Shown here in pieces: positions 36,677 through 46,093 of a stretch of DNA of 64,000 bases; the stretch's first letter is position 1; every line of letters starts with the position of its first letter. The notes below the pieces were generated by a model, which was not told the origin of the DNA, made no database searches, and saw nothing but the letters and a program-made list of their open reading frames with translations. Location of the stretch: positions 3,410,001-3,474,000 of the forward strand of contig NZ_CP150276.1 in NCBI RefSeq assembly GCF_037977235.1. Reading direction: 5' to 3'. Source of the stretch: Paenibacillus sp. FSL K6-0276. Its GTDB lineage: Bacteria > Bacillota > Bacilli > Paenibacillales > Paenibacillaceae. A program made the translations under genes and the position numbers.

Positions 36677-37882
36677 TTATTCGGAAGCTGTCCGTACCCT
36701 TTGCACATCGGACAGCTTGTCGGCGATCAAATACAAGCTGATAGCCGCGACGCAGACGACCGCCATGATCGCAAACATGCCTTTACCGCCAATGTTTTCG
36801 TATAGGATACCACCAATAAACGGTCCAGCCATCCTGCCCGCCGTAGAAGAAGCCGCTACCCAGCCCATGACTCTGCCTCTTGCCCCAGGGCCCGCCTTCT
36901 CCAGCGCCCAAGCCGGTACTGACGGGAAAACAAGAATTTCCCCGAGTGTCATGACGATCATAGCGACGACAAACTGGCTGTAATGGACGGACAATCCGAC
37001 GGCCAACAAGCCCAGTCCGAACAGCATCGAGCCGATAACAACCTGCCCTCTCGCGGTAACGGAATACCGGATTAATAATCTCATTTTCACCGGGTGGGAA
37101 AGCATGATGAGTGCGCCGTTAATCGTCCATAACATGCTGTACGAACGAAAGGAGATACCATTTGCCTGCGAATGCAGCGGCACGATTGCGGCCCACTGAC
37201 TGTAGCAAAGCCACGATATGGCAAAGGCGATGCATATGATGACGATAAACTTGCTCCCGTGCGCGACCTCCCTGCCATCTCCGCTCCGATTCGAACGCGC
37301 GGCTTGCCCCGGCGTGATCGGCTCACGGATAAACGCGGCGAACACGACCAGAAACAAAGCGTACAGCAATGCATTCCCGAAGAACAAAGCCTGGATGGAC
37401 ATATCGGCGATCAAGCCGCCTAACGACGCACCCAATGCCATGCCGATATTATGCGACACGAATATCCGATTGACAGCTTTCAGTTCGTCTCCCGGGCTGC
37501 TGGCAACCGCAACAGCATTGATAACCGGATAGACGAGACCGCCGAAAAATCCGAGCAGAGTCAGCAAAGCAGCGTAACCATAAAAGTCACGAACGATCCC
37601 CATGGCCGTGACGATGCAGGCAGAACCAACAATTCCCGCATATACCGTCGTTTTGCCGCCCCAGCGGTCATAGATAAACCCTCCGAGTACATTGCCGACG
37701 AAAGACGCGCCACTATTGAAAAGAAGCACCAAACCCGCCGCAGAAGCTGTCCGCCCGAATGCATCGTGCATGTACACGATGTTGATCGGCCAGACCAACG
37801 TCATCCCGGTCGACAACAAGACGACGCAAAGTGACAGACGCGACAACATGTCGATATTTGATAAGCGGAACTTTACGCTCAA
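36677..37882 (-). CDS. MFS transporter at the end of the alpha-galactoside operon
   Basis: A 401-residue major facilitator protein with 12 predicted membrane helices. The typical loop 2-3 motif is FIYDRWGGKTT (G-x-x-x-D-R-x-G-x-x), and the second half repeats the pattern near WALEKAGPGARGRVMGW. Substrate unknown; the operon context suggests a sugar, or efflux of a sugar product, but drug-efflux-like MFS proteins look similar. The start is TTG 37882, whose last two bases are shared with the TGA stop of melA (TTGA), indicating translational coupling. It is the last gene of the operon and is followed by a strong terminator. Confidence 0.83.
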   Translation of the reverse strand: MSVKFRLSNIDMLSRLSLCVVLLSTGMTLVWPINIVYMHDAFGRTASAAGLVLLFNSGASFVGNVLGGFIYDRWGGKTTVYAGIVGSACIVTAMGIVRDFYGYAALLTLLGFFGGLVYPVINAVAVASSPGDELKAVNRIFVSHNIGMALGASLGGLIADMSIQALFFGNALLYALFLVVFAAFIREPITPGQAARSNRSGDGREVAHGSKFIVIICIAFAISWLCYSQWAAIVPLHSQANGISFRSYSMLWTINGALIMLSHPVKMRLLIRYSVTARGQVVIGSMLFGLGLLAVGLSVHYSQFVVAMIVMTLGEILVFPSVPAWALEKAGPGARGRVMGWVAASSTAGRMAGPFIGGILYENIGGKGMFAIMAVVCVAAISLYLIADKLSDVQRVRTASE

Positions 37883-39177
37883 TTAAATTCAGGTAGCCAA
37901 TTGCCGTGCGCTTCGATCAGGTCGTCGCATAAGGAAACGATTTCGTCCATAGACAATTCCGCGGATGTATGCGGATCGAGCATTGCTGCGTGATAAATAT
38001 GTTCTTTCTTACCCGTCATCGCCGCTTCGATCGTTAGCAATTGCGTATTGATATTTGTGCGGTTCAACGCGGCACATTGCGGTGGCAAATCCCCGACGAA
38101 TGTCGGAGTGACTCCGCTCGAGTCGACTATGCACGGCACTTCCACGCAGGCTTCCTTAGGCAAGTTCGTGATAAGGCCAGTATTCATAACATTGCCTCCG
38201 ATTTTGATCGGTACGTTCGTCTCCATCGCTTCGAAAATATAGGAAGCATACTCGGACGTCCGCTTGTGCGATAGGTTTTTGTTCCCGATCAATTCGTTCC
38301 GCATCGTCTTCCAACGCTCAATCTGGTTAACGCACCGACGAGGGTATTCGTCCAGCGGAATGTTGAATCGCTCGATCAGCTCCGGATATTGCCGTTTGAT
38401 GAAATACGGATGGTATTCAGCGTTATGCTCGGACGATTCCGTGATGTAGTATCCGAACTTCTGCATCAGCTCGAACCGTACCATGTCGTCGTGCTTTTCC
38501 TTTTGCTTTTCCGCCGCCCGTCGTTTGATTTCCGGATACAAATCGACGCCGTTTTTCGTCACTTCTAGTAACCAGGCCATATGGTTGATGCCCGCGATTT
38601 TCCATTGCACACCCTCGTGATCCATCCCCAGATGGTCGAAAATGTGCGGGACGCACACTTGAACGCTATGGCACAAGCCTACCGTATTAATTCCACCGTA
38701 GGTATTCATGACGTTCGTCAACACGGCCATCGGATTCGTATAGTTCAAGAACAACGCGTCGGGACAAACTTCCTTCATGTCTTCTGCGAAATCAAGCATG
38801 ACCGGAATTGTCCGCAGGTTGCGGAAGATACCGCCGATGCCGATGGTATCAGCGATCGTTTGCCGCAAGCCGTATTTCTTCGGAATTTCGAAGTCTGTAA
38901 TCGTGCACGGATCATATCCACCGACTTGGATCGCGTTAACGACATACTTGGCCCCGTGAAGCGCTTCTTTACGATTACGATAGGCTTTAACCGAACAATT
39001 GCTGCCGAGCGTTTGTTTTAAGTTCAGTATGATGTTCTCCGAATCTTTCAAACGTTCCTCGTCAATATCGAACAACGCTAGCTCGAAATCCTGAAGCGCT
39101 GGCGACAGCATGCAATCCCCTAAAACGTTTTTGGCGAAAATGGTGCTTCCCGCACCGAGAAAAGTAATTTTGGACAT
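37879..39177 (-). CDS. melA: GH4 alpha-galactosidase
   Basis: A 432-residue GH4 glycosidase, which hydrolyses alpha-galactosides such as melibiose through an NAD+-dependent oxidation-elimination mechanism with a divalent metal. The N-terminal Rossmann motif is ITFLGAGSTIFAKN, NYTNPMAVLT lies near residue 145, the metal ligands are Cys169 and His199 in GLCHSVQ and AGINHM, and C-H-S-V marks the alpha-galactosidase branch of GH4. Cytosolic. ATG 39177 with its neighbour 31 bases upstream. It works alongside a GH36 enzyme in the same operon, so the cell has two mechanistically unrelated alpha-galactosidases here. Confidence 0.92.
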   Translation of the reverse strand: MSKITFLGAGSTIFAKNVLGDCMLSPALQDFELALFDIDEERLKDSENIILNLKQTLGSNCSVKAYRNRKEALHGAKYVVNAIQVGGYDPCTITDFEIPKKYGLRQTIADTIGIGGIFRNLRTIPVMLDFAEDMKEVCPDALFLNYTNPMAVLTNVMNTYGGINTVGLCHSVQVCVPHIFDHLGMDHEGVQWKIAGINHMAWLLEVTKNGVDLYPEIKRRAAEKQKEKHDDMVRFELMQKFGYYITESSEHNAEYHPYFIKRQYPELIERFNIPLDEYPRRCVNQIERWKTMRNELIGNKNLSHKRTSEYASYIFEAMETNVPIKIGGNVMNTGLITNLPKEACVEVPCIVDSSGVTPTFVGDLPPQCAALNRTNINTQLLTIEAAMTGKKEHIYHAAMLDPHTSAELSMDEIVSLCDDLIEAHGNWLPEFN

Positions 39178-39208
39178 ATGATTTCCCCAACTCCTCTATG
39201 TTGCTAGA

Positions 39209-40588
39209 TTATATTTTTACCGTAGCCCGGTCGCCCGGGTTCAACTCAACTACCGCCGTACTCACGAATTCTCCATTCCCGTCGCCTCCGATCGACGCAG
39301 GCGTATCGGTTCCGTTCACACATAACTTCTTATGGCTACCGGAGAATCGCGCCTCCCACCGAATCGTGCGCCCAGTCCCGTTCGTTAACGTCGATTCGCG
39401 ACCGTTCGCATGAGCAATATCGATTTGTCCGCTCATTATGGGAATATTCTTCGCTTCGATCCATTCGATCGTATCCGTCAGGCGGGACATGGTGACCAAG
39501 CTTTGACGATGAGCGTCTGCGGACAAGCCCATCGCACCCGTGAACATAGCTCCGATGACGCTGTAGCTTACTTCGGGATATTCCCGTCTCTTCAGTTGCG
39601 GATCCATCATTTCCAGCAAGGCCGAATAGGCCTCCCGATTCAAGCCGTGTTTGTAGAAAATCTCGGCCAAGTGGGACTTTTCCTCGACATTCGAGCCGCC
39701 GTGATGGACAACATCCCTTAAGGCGCGTTTTTTTCTGTCGCCCGGCTCTACCAGATCGAAATAGAACGGCAAGTAGGTAGCCGAGTAGTAGAAACCAGGA
39801 TAACCCCGGCGATCCTGCATGAGTGCACCGTTGAATCTGCCATTCTCTTCGTTCCACCACTCACGGTTGTAAAGCTCCCGGATGACTTTCGCCTTATTCT
39901 CATAAAGCTCTGCCAGAGCCGCCTGTCCACTTATCGCGAGAAAACGGGAATAGGCGCCGAACGCCGCATATTGAGCCGCCAACACATCGCCTCCAAGAAG
40001 CGGATGAAGGCCGTCTTCCACGTAGGAGGCGATACCTCTTCGGCCGTAAGAAGCGTAATGCTCCGGAAACCCGTCCTTGTCCTTGTCCCAACGATCGATG
40101 TAATCGGTGACGGTCCGCTCGTAGAAATTCCGAAATACCGGATGATCCACGTAATCGCGGTCTCCCGTCCACAGGTATTGCTTGTAGCAGCAATCCAGCA
40201 TGTCGAAGTTCGCGGGAAGGTTATACCAGAAGTCGGAATCATCCGTATAATCGACCGGAGCTGGCCGATCGTATTTGTCGATCTCCCAGAACGTGCACCA
40301 ATCCCGAGAATCGGAAATGCCCTCCGCGAACTTGAACAGCATGTTTTTTGTATAGTCCTGCAGACCGAGTACGTTAGCCCCGACACTCTGATGGCTTAAG
40401 TCGCGCATGCAGAAGGCATCCCTGCCCGGCAGCGCGGCTTCGTAAAATTTACCGACCGGCTTTCCGTCCGAGACATAGGCAAGCGCTTGTCTCTTCGCCC
40501 AGTCGAAGCCTGCAATAAGTTTCGGGCTCGAGGAGTCAATCGTCACTCGTCCGAGTTGTGGATCATAAATGCTCATTGGTGGATTCAT
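39209..40588 (-). CDS. Putative six-hairpin (alpha/alpha)6 glycoside hydrolase
   Basis: A 459-residue protein whose helical repeat pattern and aromatic, acidic motifs look like an (alpha/alpha)6-barrel glycosidase: AALPGRDAFCMRDLSHQSVG, DWCTFWEIDKYDRPAPVDY, DSDFWYNLPANFDMLDCCY, WTGDRDYVDHPVF, WDKDKDGFPEHYASYG and EEKSHLAEIFYKHGL. I cannot assign a CAZy family; GH15-, GH63- or GH78-like relatives are all possible. Candidate catalytic acids are the Asp and Glu of RDLSH and DKDGFPEH. There is no signal peptide. The start may be ATG 40588 or ATG 40576. Its place between GH36 and GH4 genes suggests a role in trimming imported galactosides. Confidence 0.65.
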   Translation of the reverse strand: MNPPMSIYDPQLGRVTIDSSSPKLIAGFDWAKRQALAYVSDGKPVGKFYEAALPGRDAFCMRDLSHQSVGANVLGLQDYTKNMLFKFAEGISDSRDWCTFWEIDKYDRPAPVDYTDDSDFWYNLPANFDMLDCCYKQYLWTGDRDYVDHPVFRNFYERTVTDYIDRWDKDKDGFPEHYASYGRRGIASYVEDGLHPLLGGDVLAAQYAAFGAYSRFLAISGQAALAELYENKAKVIRELYNREWWNEENGRFNGALMQDRRGYPGFYYSATYLPFYFDLVEPGDRKKRALRDVVHHGGSNVEEKSHLAEIFYKHGLNREAYSALLEMMDPQLKRREYPEVSYSVIGAMFTGAMGLSADAHRQSLVTMSRLTDTIEWIEAKNIPIMSGQIDIAHANGRESTLTNGTGRTIRWEARFSGSHKKLCVNGTDTPASIGGDGNGEFVSTAVVELNPGDRATVKI

Positions 40589-40618
40589 CCTTCCACAAAT
40601 TTTTGATCGCGGTCGGGA

Positions 40619-42379
40619 TTACGCTTCGAATACGGCTATGCCCGCCGGAGGGATCGCGATCGGATGAAGCCCCATCGCGAACACTGATTTGTACGTAGCC
40701 GTTACCTGGCCTTGGCAATCCCGAATGACGACGTTTCGCTCGCCCATACTTTCCTCGAGCTCGATCACGATTCTATCGTTAAGCGTGCCGTTGACGACGA
40801 ACCACGTTTTCGGTATTCGGGATCCTGGATTCGCGACGATATCCGCATAAACGGCAGTAATGGCTTCGTTATCGTCGCTGGCAGTCACCAGCGGATAGAC
40901 CAGCTCCGGATGCTTCGCGGTCAGCCGTCCGTCCAATAGAACCTCTCTCTTCTCGCGCCAGAATGACAGCCAGAACCGTAACATCCGGAGATGGGATTCG
41001 GGAAGTTGATCTAGCAAAACCGATACTTGTGGGACGGCAAACAACGTATTCACCAATTGCAGCGCCGCGTTCTCCGTCGGCTCTTCCGGATTCCACATGA
41101 GCGGATCGGCATGAACGGCGGTATCTCCCGCGAGCAGACGAACGTCCAGCGTACGTGAACGATTCTCCAACGCATCGTTTGGACAGTCCAGCGCACGGAA
41201 CATATTGCCGTATTTGCGCATGAGCGGTCCTATGTACGATTGGCGGAATTCGATCATGATATCCGGTTTGATCGCTCTTAGCCTGGACATCACGTCGCTC
41301 AAGAGACGGTCGACCGCTTCCGGTACCGATTCGTAGTCTCTTCCTTCAATGTCGCTGGCTAATGTGAGATTAAAGCTGTCCACGAAATCGAGCTTAAACC
41401 CATCCAAATCCCAGTCCCGCAGAGCGTTCTCGTACGTTCCAATAATATATTCCCTGACGTCCGGGAATCGCGGATCGAGCACGCCCGCGCCCAAATCTTC
41501 GATTTTGCCGAGCAGCTTATTCTCGAACATTGGCCAAACGTTGCTGTGCTTGCCGACGAACGGAACGGAATACCAGAGCAGAAACTTCATTCCGATCTCG
41601 TGAACGCGATCGACATGCGCCCTCATATCGTGAATTTTGCCCTCGAACACATCCCAATCGCCGCAATAGGCGTACCCGCGCGCATTGTCTGCCGTTTGCC
41701 ACCCATCGTCAACGATGACGGCTTCGCAGCCCAAAGCTTTGGCCATCTCGCATTGTCGTTCGACCGCCTCTGCCGACAGTTGCTGATGAAAGCTATACCA
41801 GGTCGCGTACATCGGAAGCTTTGCCGTATCAGGAACGGGGCTCGGTTCGTATCCCGGCATCGTAGACCACCATCGTTGCACATCCGCAAGACTTTCTTCG
41901 TATGGAATGTCACGCGTATCGATATGGAGCGTCGCTTCGTAAGACTGGATCGGCGAGCTCTGATCCTGAAACAGCTTGACAGAACAAAGAAAATTCGATG
42001 TTTCTTCGTGAATGCCCGCTTTCAATTCGACCGGATTAAGCGCGTCGGAAAAAGCAAACGTCATCTTGTTGTTTCCTTGGAAGCCGTAAAGGACGCAAAC
42101 TGGTGCGGACGATGTCGCCTTCGAACGGAATCCATTCTCCCAGTCCACTCGAAGCCTCTTGTTCCGATAAAAACCCGGATGCCAGCTGGCGAACACATCG
42201 ATAACCGGAAGTTTCCAGGTCAACTCCATCGTACCGGGAGTTCTAGGTTCATCGGACTGAAGTTTCATGTTCAAACGAATAATGCCAGTTGCCGATTGTT
42301 TCAAGGAGAGCGAAACATTAAAATCTTCTTCTCCTCCCGTCAAGGTAAACGTATAACCGCCTGAAGAAATATTTTGCAC
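40619..42379 (-). CDS. GH36-type alpha-galactosidase
   Basis: A 586-residue retaining alpha-galactosidase, shorter than the 720-740-residue GH36 enzymes. N-terminal beta-sandwich (residues 1-180), then a TIM barrel: LPMYATWYSFHQQL, EAVIVDDGWQ, KFLLWYSVPFVGKHS, LDPRFPDVREYI, and the nucleophile Asp331 in DGFKLDFVDSF. The acid/base is probably Asp398 or Asp402 in ALDCPNDALEN. Cytosolic, with no signal peptide, so it acts on imported raffinose-family or melibiose-type sugars. It is co-transcribed with the ABC permeases upstream (27 bases) and the six-hairpin protein downstream (30 bases). Confidence 0.88.
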   Translation of the reverse strand: MQNISSGGYTFTLTGGEEDFNVSLSLKQSATGIIRLNMKLQSDEPRTPGTMELTWKLPVIDVFASWHPGFYRNKRLRVDWENGFRSKATSSAPVCVLYGFQGNNKMTFAFSDALNPVELKAGIHEETSNFLCSVKLFQDQSSPIQSYEATLHIDTRDIPYEESLADVQRWWSTMPGYEPSPVPDTAKLPMYATWYSFHQQLSAEAVERQCEMAKALGCEAVIVDDGWQTADNARGYAYCGDWDVFEGKIHDMRAHVDRVHEIGMKFLLWYSVPFVGKHSNVWPMFENKLLGKIEDLGAGVLDPRFPDVREYIIGTYENALRDWDLDGFKLDFVDSFNLTLASDIEGRDYESVPEAVDRLLSDVMSRLRAIKPDIMIEFRQSYIGPLMRKYGNMFRALDCPNDALENRSRTLDVRLLAGDTAVHADPLMWNPEEPTENAALQLVNTLFAVPQVSVLLDQLPESHLRMLRFWLSFWREKREVLLDGRLTAKHPELVYPLVTASDDNEAITAVYADIVANPGSRIPKTWFVVNGTLNDRIVIELEESMGERNVVIRDCQGQVTATYKSVFAMGLHPIAIPPAGIAVFEA

Positions 42380-42406
42380 ATCATAACTCCTCTCTATCGC
42401 GTCGGA

Positions 42407-43303
42407 TTAACCTTTTACCGCGCCCAGCGTAATGCCCCCGACAAAATATTTTTGAAGGAACGGGTAGATAAACACGATCGGTAGCGTCACGACCATCGTA
42501 ACCGCAGCCCGCAAGGTGACCGGAGACAACGTTCTGAATTTGGATTGCGCGATCTGCTGATTTTTGATCTCTTCGAACGATTCCACTTCGAGTAGCAATT
42601 TCCGCAAGTAAACCTGTAGCGTATCCCAATGTCCGTTCGAGTTGTACAAGACGACGTCGAACCAAGAATTCCAATGTCCGACCGAACTGAAGACGGCGAT
42701 CGACGCGAATACCGGCAACGAAATTGGAATGACAATCCGGAAGTATATGCCAAGCTCATTGGCCCCATCGATGCGCGCCGATTCGAATAGCGATTCGGGT
42801 AAATTTTGCATATAGGAAGCCATAATGAGCATGTAGTACGCATTCAATAGGCTTGGGATCCAATAAACATGAAATGAATTGATCAACCCCAGCTTCACGA
42901 TCAACATATACGTCGGAATCAATCCACCGCTGATGTACATCGTCATCAAAAACAATAATCGCATAAATCTTCTGCCCGAAAAATGCTTTATCGTGCTTAA
43001 ATAAGCCAGCAAACCTGTTGCCATCACGCAGGTGGTCGTACCTACAAGCACTCTCAGGATCGAAATGCCGAACCCCGAAAACAATTTATTCTCGTGAAGC
43101 ATGAAGCTGTATGCATCGAACGAAAACATTCTCGGCCAAAGAAAGATGCCCCCTCTCGCTGCATCCGCACCGTCGTTTAACGAGAGGGCCAGCAAATTCA
43201 GAAAGGGATATATCATGAGCACTGAAAAAAGCAACATAAAGCCGACATTGGCATAATCAAAAATTTTGCTTCCGAGCGACTTCTTTTGAAAAGACGAATT
43301 CAT
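42407..43303 (-). CDS. Sugar ABC permease, inner component (LplC/MalG type)
   Basis: A 298-residue CUT1 permease with six membrane helices. The EAA loop that docks the ATPase is ESLFESARIDGANELGIYFRIVIPISLP, and the C-terminus ends KYFVGGITLGAVKG as usual in the LplC group. ATG 43303 follows AGGAGG by 9 bases; the frame extends 27 codons further without a ribosome site. It pairs with the LplB-type permease and the lipoprotein encoded upstream. No ATPase gene lies in the operon, so a shared MsmX-like ATPase is expected to energise the importer. Confidence 0.92.
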   Translation of the reverse strand: MNSSFQKKSLGSKIFDYANVGFMLLFSVLMIYPFLNLLALSLNDGADAARGGIFLWPRMFSFDAYSFMLHENKLFSGFGISILRVLVGTTTCVMATGLLAYLSTIKHFSGRRFMRLLFLMTMYISGGLIPTYMLIVKLGLINSFHVYWIPSLLNAYYMLIMASYMQNLPESLFESARIDGANELGIYFRIVIPISLPVFASIAVFSSVGHWNSWFDVVLYNSNGHWDTLQVYLRKLLLEVESFEEIKNQQIAQSKFRTLSPVTLRAAVTMVVTLPIVFIYPFLQKYFVGGITLGAVKG

Positions 43304-43337
43304 CGGGTCGCGCCTCCTGTCATTGACATATATCGTA

Positions 43338-44294
43338 TTAAAAGATCGACGTATCCAGCACTTTTTTCGAGAACCTGTTCGCACCGAACACGAGAGTAAC
43401 CCCGATAATCGCCTTCAATAGCCCGATGGCTGCACCGTACGAATAGTTCCCTAGCTCGATGCCGTATTTATAGGCATACGTATCGATAACCTCGTAGTAC
43501 TCTCTCGTTTGCGCGTTTCCGATCAACAACTGCTGTTCGAATCCCGCGTTCAAGATGCCGCCGATGCCGAGTATCCAGAGCAGTACGATCGTCGACCGAA
43601 TGCTTGGAAGCGTAATATGCCAGATCAGTCCGAATCGGTTCAACCCGTCGACTTTGCCGGCATCGTACATCTCCGAATCGACGCCCGCCATCGCGGATAA
43701 GTAAATAATGGTGGACCAACCGACGTCCTTCCACAAATTCGCTGAAGTGATGATCCCCCAGAAGTATTTTCCTTCGCCCAGATAAGAGATCGGTTGATCA
43801 ATGATACCCCATCGCATTAACACGTCGTTCAAGATACCCTCGTTGCCTAGGAGGGCGAACAGAATGCTAGCCACGACAACCCATGAAATAAAGTGAGGCA
43901 AATAAGAAATCGTCTGAATCGTCTTTTTGAATCGTTTGTTATTCAGCTCGTTCAGCAAGATGGCCAGCACGATCGGCGCCGGAAATCCGAATAAGATACT
44001 CAGTCCGCTAATAGCCAACGTATTTCGCAAGACGAGCGAGAAGTCCGGCGAATCAAAGAACATTTTAAAATGGGTAAGCCCTACCCAATCGCTCTGTAAA
44101 ATCGTATTGCCGGGAATATAGTTGACGAAAGCCATCAAAATACCATACATCGGCATATAGCTGAATATTAGAACCCAAATGATCATAGGGATGCTGATCA
44201 GCCATAATTGCCGTTCCCGATACAAACTTCTCATCGCGTTCCGAATTTTCATTTGCGATGGTGCCGTTGGATGTAATTGATTCAATTTGTTCAC
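43338..44294 (-). CDS. Sugar ABC permease, LplB type
   Basis: A 318-residue permease with six membrane helices. Recognised by LISIPMIIWVLIFSYMPMYGILMAF at the N-terminus, LLNELNNKRFKKTIQTISYLPHFISWVV, the EAA loop DSEMYDAGKVDGLNRFGLIWHITLP and the C-terminal SYGAAIGLLKAIIG. The start is GTG 44294 with GGAGG 7 bases upstream; the frame extends ten codons further to a TTG that precedes the ribosome site. It is separated from the lipoprotein gene by a 67-base gap holding a strong hairpin, typical for lowering permease expression relative to the binding protein. Confidence 0.92.
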   Translation of the reverse strand: MNKLNQLHPTAPSQMKIRNAMRSLYRERQLWLISIPMIIWVLIFSYMPMYGILMAFVNYIPGNTILQSDWVGLTHFKMFFDSPDFSLVLRNTLAISGLSILFGFPAPIVLAILLNELNNKRFKKTIQTISYLPHFISWVVVASILFALLGNEGILNDVLMRWGIIDQPISYLGEGKYFWGIITSANLWKDVGWSTIIYLSAMAGVDSEMYDAGKVDGLNRFGLIWHITLPSIRSTIVLLWILGIGGILNAGFEQQLLIGNAQTREYYEVIDTYAYKYGIELGNYSYGAAIGLLKAIIGVTLVFGANRFSKKVLDTSIF

Positions 44295-44324
44295 GCATAC
44301 GCCTCCAAATCTTTTTTTTAACAA

Positions 44325-44350
44325 GAGGAAGGGGGGGAACCCCCTTCCTC
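44325..44350 (-). promoter_or_regulatory. Stem-loop between binding-protein and permease genes
   Basis: GAGGAAGGGGG pairs with CCCCCTTCCTC around a 4-base loop. The downstream side is TTGTTAAAA, not a T-run, so it is more likely an mRNA-stabilising or partial attenuation hairpin than a terminator. Confidence 0.7.
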
Positions 44351-44360
44351 CCGGGCGTCC

Positions 44361-46037
44361 TTACTTCCACTCCTTCAATCTTCTTTGGTATTCTTCCGAT
44401 TTGAATTGTTCGATCTTGTTCAGACCCGCGTCATTCAACTTATCCTGCATCGCTTTGAAATTCGCGACGCTTTCTTCCTCAGTCTTGCTCATGACCGCTT
44501 TCGCCCATAACGTTTCTAGCAAATCGGTGATTTGTTTATCGGTTACTGCCAACGGATTGTTCGCCAGGATCGGAATGTTGCCGAAAGTATTGTCGTAGAT
44601 TGTATCCTTCAGGTTGTCGTTCAACATTTTCTTCCATTTGGCTTCTTCATTGAAATTTTGATCGTACCAGTAGGTGCTCTTGCCGTCGTCCTTCATCGTT
44701 CCATCGGGCGAAACCAAATTTAATTGATCCATGCCGATCAGTTCACCGGCGTCATAGTCGAACGTCGAATCGAGAATCGCTTGCTTTGCAGCGTCGACGA
44801 AGCTTGGTTGGTCGTTCTCGAATTTCCAAGTGGATTTATCCGTATTCGGAACGCCCCACCCGATCAAACGGGTTCCGATATCAGTCATGGAGAAATCCAA
44901 CCATTTGACGATGTCTTCAGGGTTTTTCGCTTTGTCCGTAATAATCGTCATATTGCCGCTTCTAGCATTTTTACCGGACATATACGATTTTTCCGCATTA
45001 GGCGCTTTCAGGGCATATTGCATGAAGCGCTTGTCTTCCGTCCATTTCGTATCCGCTTTTTGCCATAATTCGTGGCCGGCGTTCCAGCCGATCCACCAAG
45101 CGCCGACATAGCCCATGACGCGGTCGGTGGACATTTTCGCTTTCATGTTTTCGTATTTATTGATGAACGAGTCGGGATCAAGCAGGCCGTCCCTAAAAAT
45201 TTTATTCATGAATTTCGTCAATTCGAGACCTTCCGGCGTATTGACCCAATGCGTCATTACACCTTCCGGCGTTACTTTATAACCTTCTTTAAGACCCCAA
45301 ATGCCCGCAAGCGTCGGCACAGTATTGGTCGTAACCGGAGCGTATGACGTAAGCGCGTACGTTTTTTCTCCCTTATCGTTCTTTGGATGCTTGGCTTGCA
45401 TTTGCTTCAAAATGTCGTAGAATTGGTCGGGCGTCTCGAATGTCGGGTTGCCCAACTCGTTCAAATAGTCATAACGCATATGTGCGGCGTAGTCCGGAAT
45501 CGGCAATAGTCCCCAATAGCTAGGAAGCGCATACAACTTTCCGTCGGTTAAGTAAGTTTTGTACAGGTCGCCAAGCTGCTCTTTGATATGCGGAGCATAC
45601 TTGTCGATGAATTGACCAAGCTCGATCGCCTTGCCTTGGGCAACCCATTTAGATACGGTTGCTTCGTCCATACCTGCGATAACTTCAGGATAATCATTCG
45701 ATACGAGCATCAGGTTTTGTCTTTCGTCGCGTTTAACGTCGTAAACGAGCTTGTTGATTTTTACGTTAAATTTATCTAGGATGTACTGCTGCAGTTGCTT
45801 GGCGTTTTTCCCCGCTTTATCCGGATTGGCTTGACCCGCATAATAGCTAAATTCAATCGTTTTCTCCGGGAGTTCCCAACCAAACTCGTTCGGTTTGGCC
45901 TCCGGATTTGTGGATGCGGATTCAGTAGTGGATGGGGTAGTTTGCGCCTCATTGCCGCCGTTATTCTTATTCGAGCATGCCGCAAGTGTGGACAGGACCA
46001 AGATTAACGCTAGAACGACCCTTAAGGTTTTTTTCAC
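44361..46037 (-). CDS. Sugar-binding lipoprotein (LplA-type, family 1 solute-binding protein)
   Basis: A 558-residue extracellular solute-binding lipoprotein. With the GTG at 46037 as start (AGAAGGGA 5 bases upstream) the protein begins with K-K-T-L-R and a signal peptide ending in the lipobox LAAC, Cys21 being lipidated. A Thr/Ser/Asn-rich linker follows, then the long Paenibacillus-type binding domain (EFSYYAG, VIAGMDEATVSKW, GKLYALPSYWG, LNELGNPTFETPDQF). It captures the sugar outside the membrane and passes it to the two permeases downstream. A longer frame to 46133 lacks a ribosome site and would spoil the signal peptide. Its promoter region is tandemly duplicated. Confidence 0.92.
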   Translation of the reverse strand: MKKTLRVVLALILVLSTLAACSNKNNGGNEAQTTPSTTESASTNPEAKPNEFGWELPEKTIEFSYYAGQANPDKAGKNAKQLQQYILDKFNVKINKLVYDVKRDERQNLMLVSNDYPEVIAGMDEATVSKWVAQGKAIELGQFIDKYAPHIKEQLGDLYKTYLTDGKLYALPSYWGLLPIPDYAAHMRYDYLNELGNPTFETPDQFYDILKQMQAKHPKNDKGEKTYALTSYAPVTTNTVPTLAGIWGLKEGYKVTPEGVMTHWVNTPEGLELTKFMNKIFRDGLLDPDSFINKYENMKAKMSTDRVMGYVGAWWIGWNAGHELWQKADTKWTEDKRFMQYALKAPNAEKSYMSGKNARSGNMTIITDKAKNPEDIVKWLDFSMTDIGTRLIGWGVPNTDKSTWKFENDQPSFVDAAKQAILDSTFDYDAGELIGMDQLNLVSPDGTMKDDGKSTYWYDQNFNEEAKWKKMLNDNLKDTIYDNTFGNIPILANNPLAVTDKQITDLLETLWAKAVMSKTEEESVANFKAMQDKLNDAGLNKIEQFKSEEYQRRLKEWK

Positions 46038-46079
46038 AGAAATCCCTTCTCTCGTTAGAAATAAATTGACATCCAACAA

Positions 46080-46093
46080 TGACACCGCTTTCA
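46080..46093 (-). promoter_or_regulatory. cre site (CcpA), copy 1
   Basis: Minus strand TGAAAGCGGTGTCA matches the consensus TGWAANCGNTNWCA at every position. It lies in the leader, between the promoter and the lipoprotein start, where CcpA would act as a roadblock. Glucose repression of the operon is expected. Confidence 0.85.

Noticed and set aside
41546-42364. A 272-codon plus-strand frame opposite the GH36 gene
   Set aside because: Antisense to a clear GH36 coding sequence in a GC-rich region, where long antisense frames are common; no ribosome site or family resemblance.
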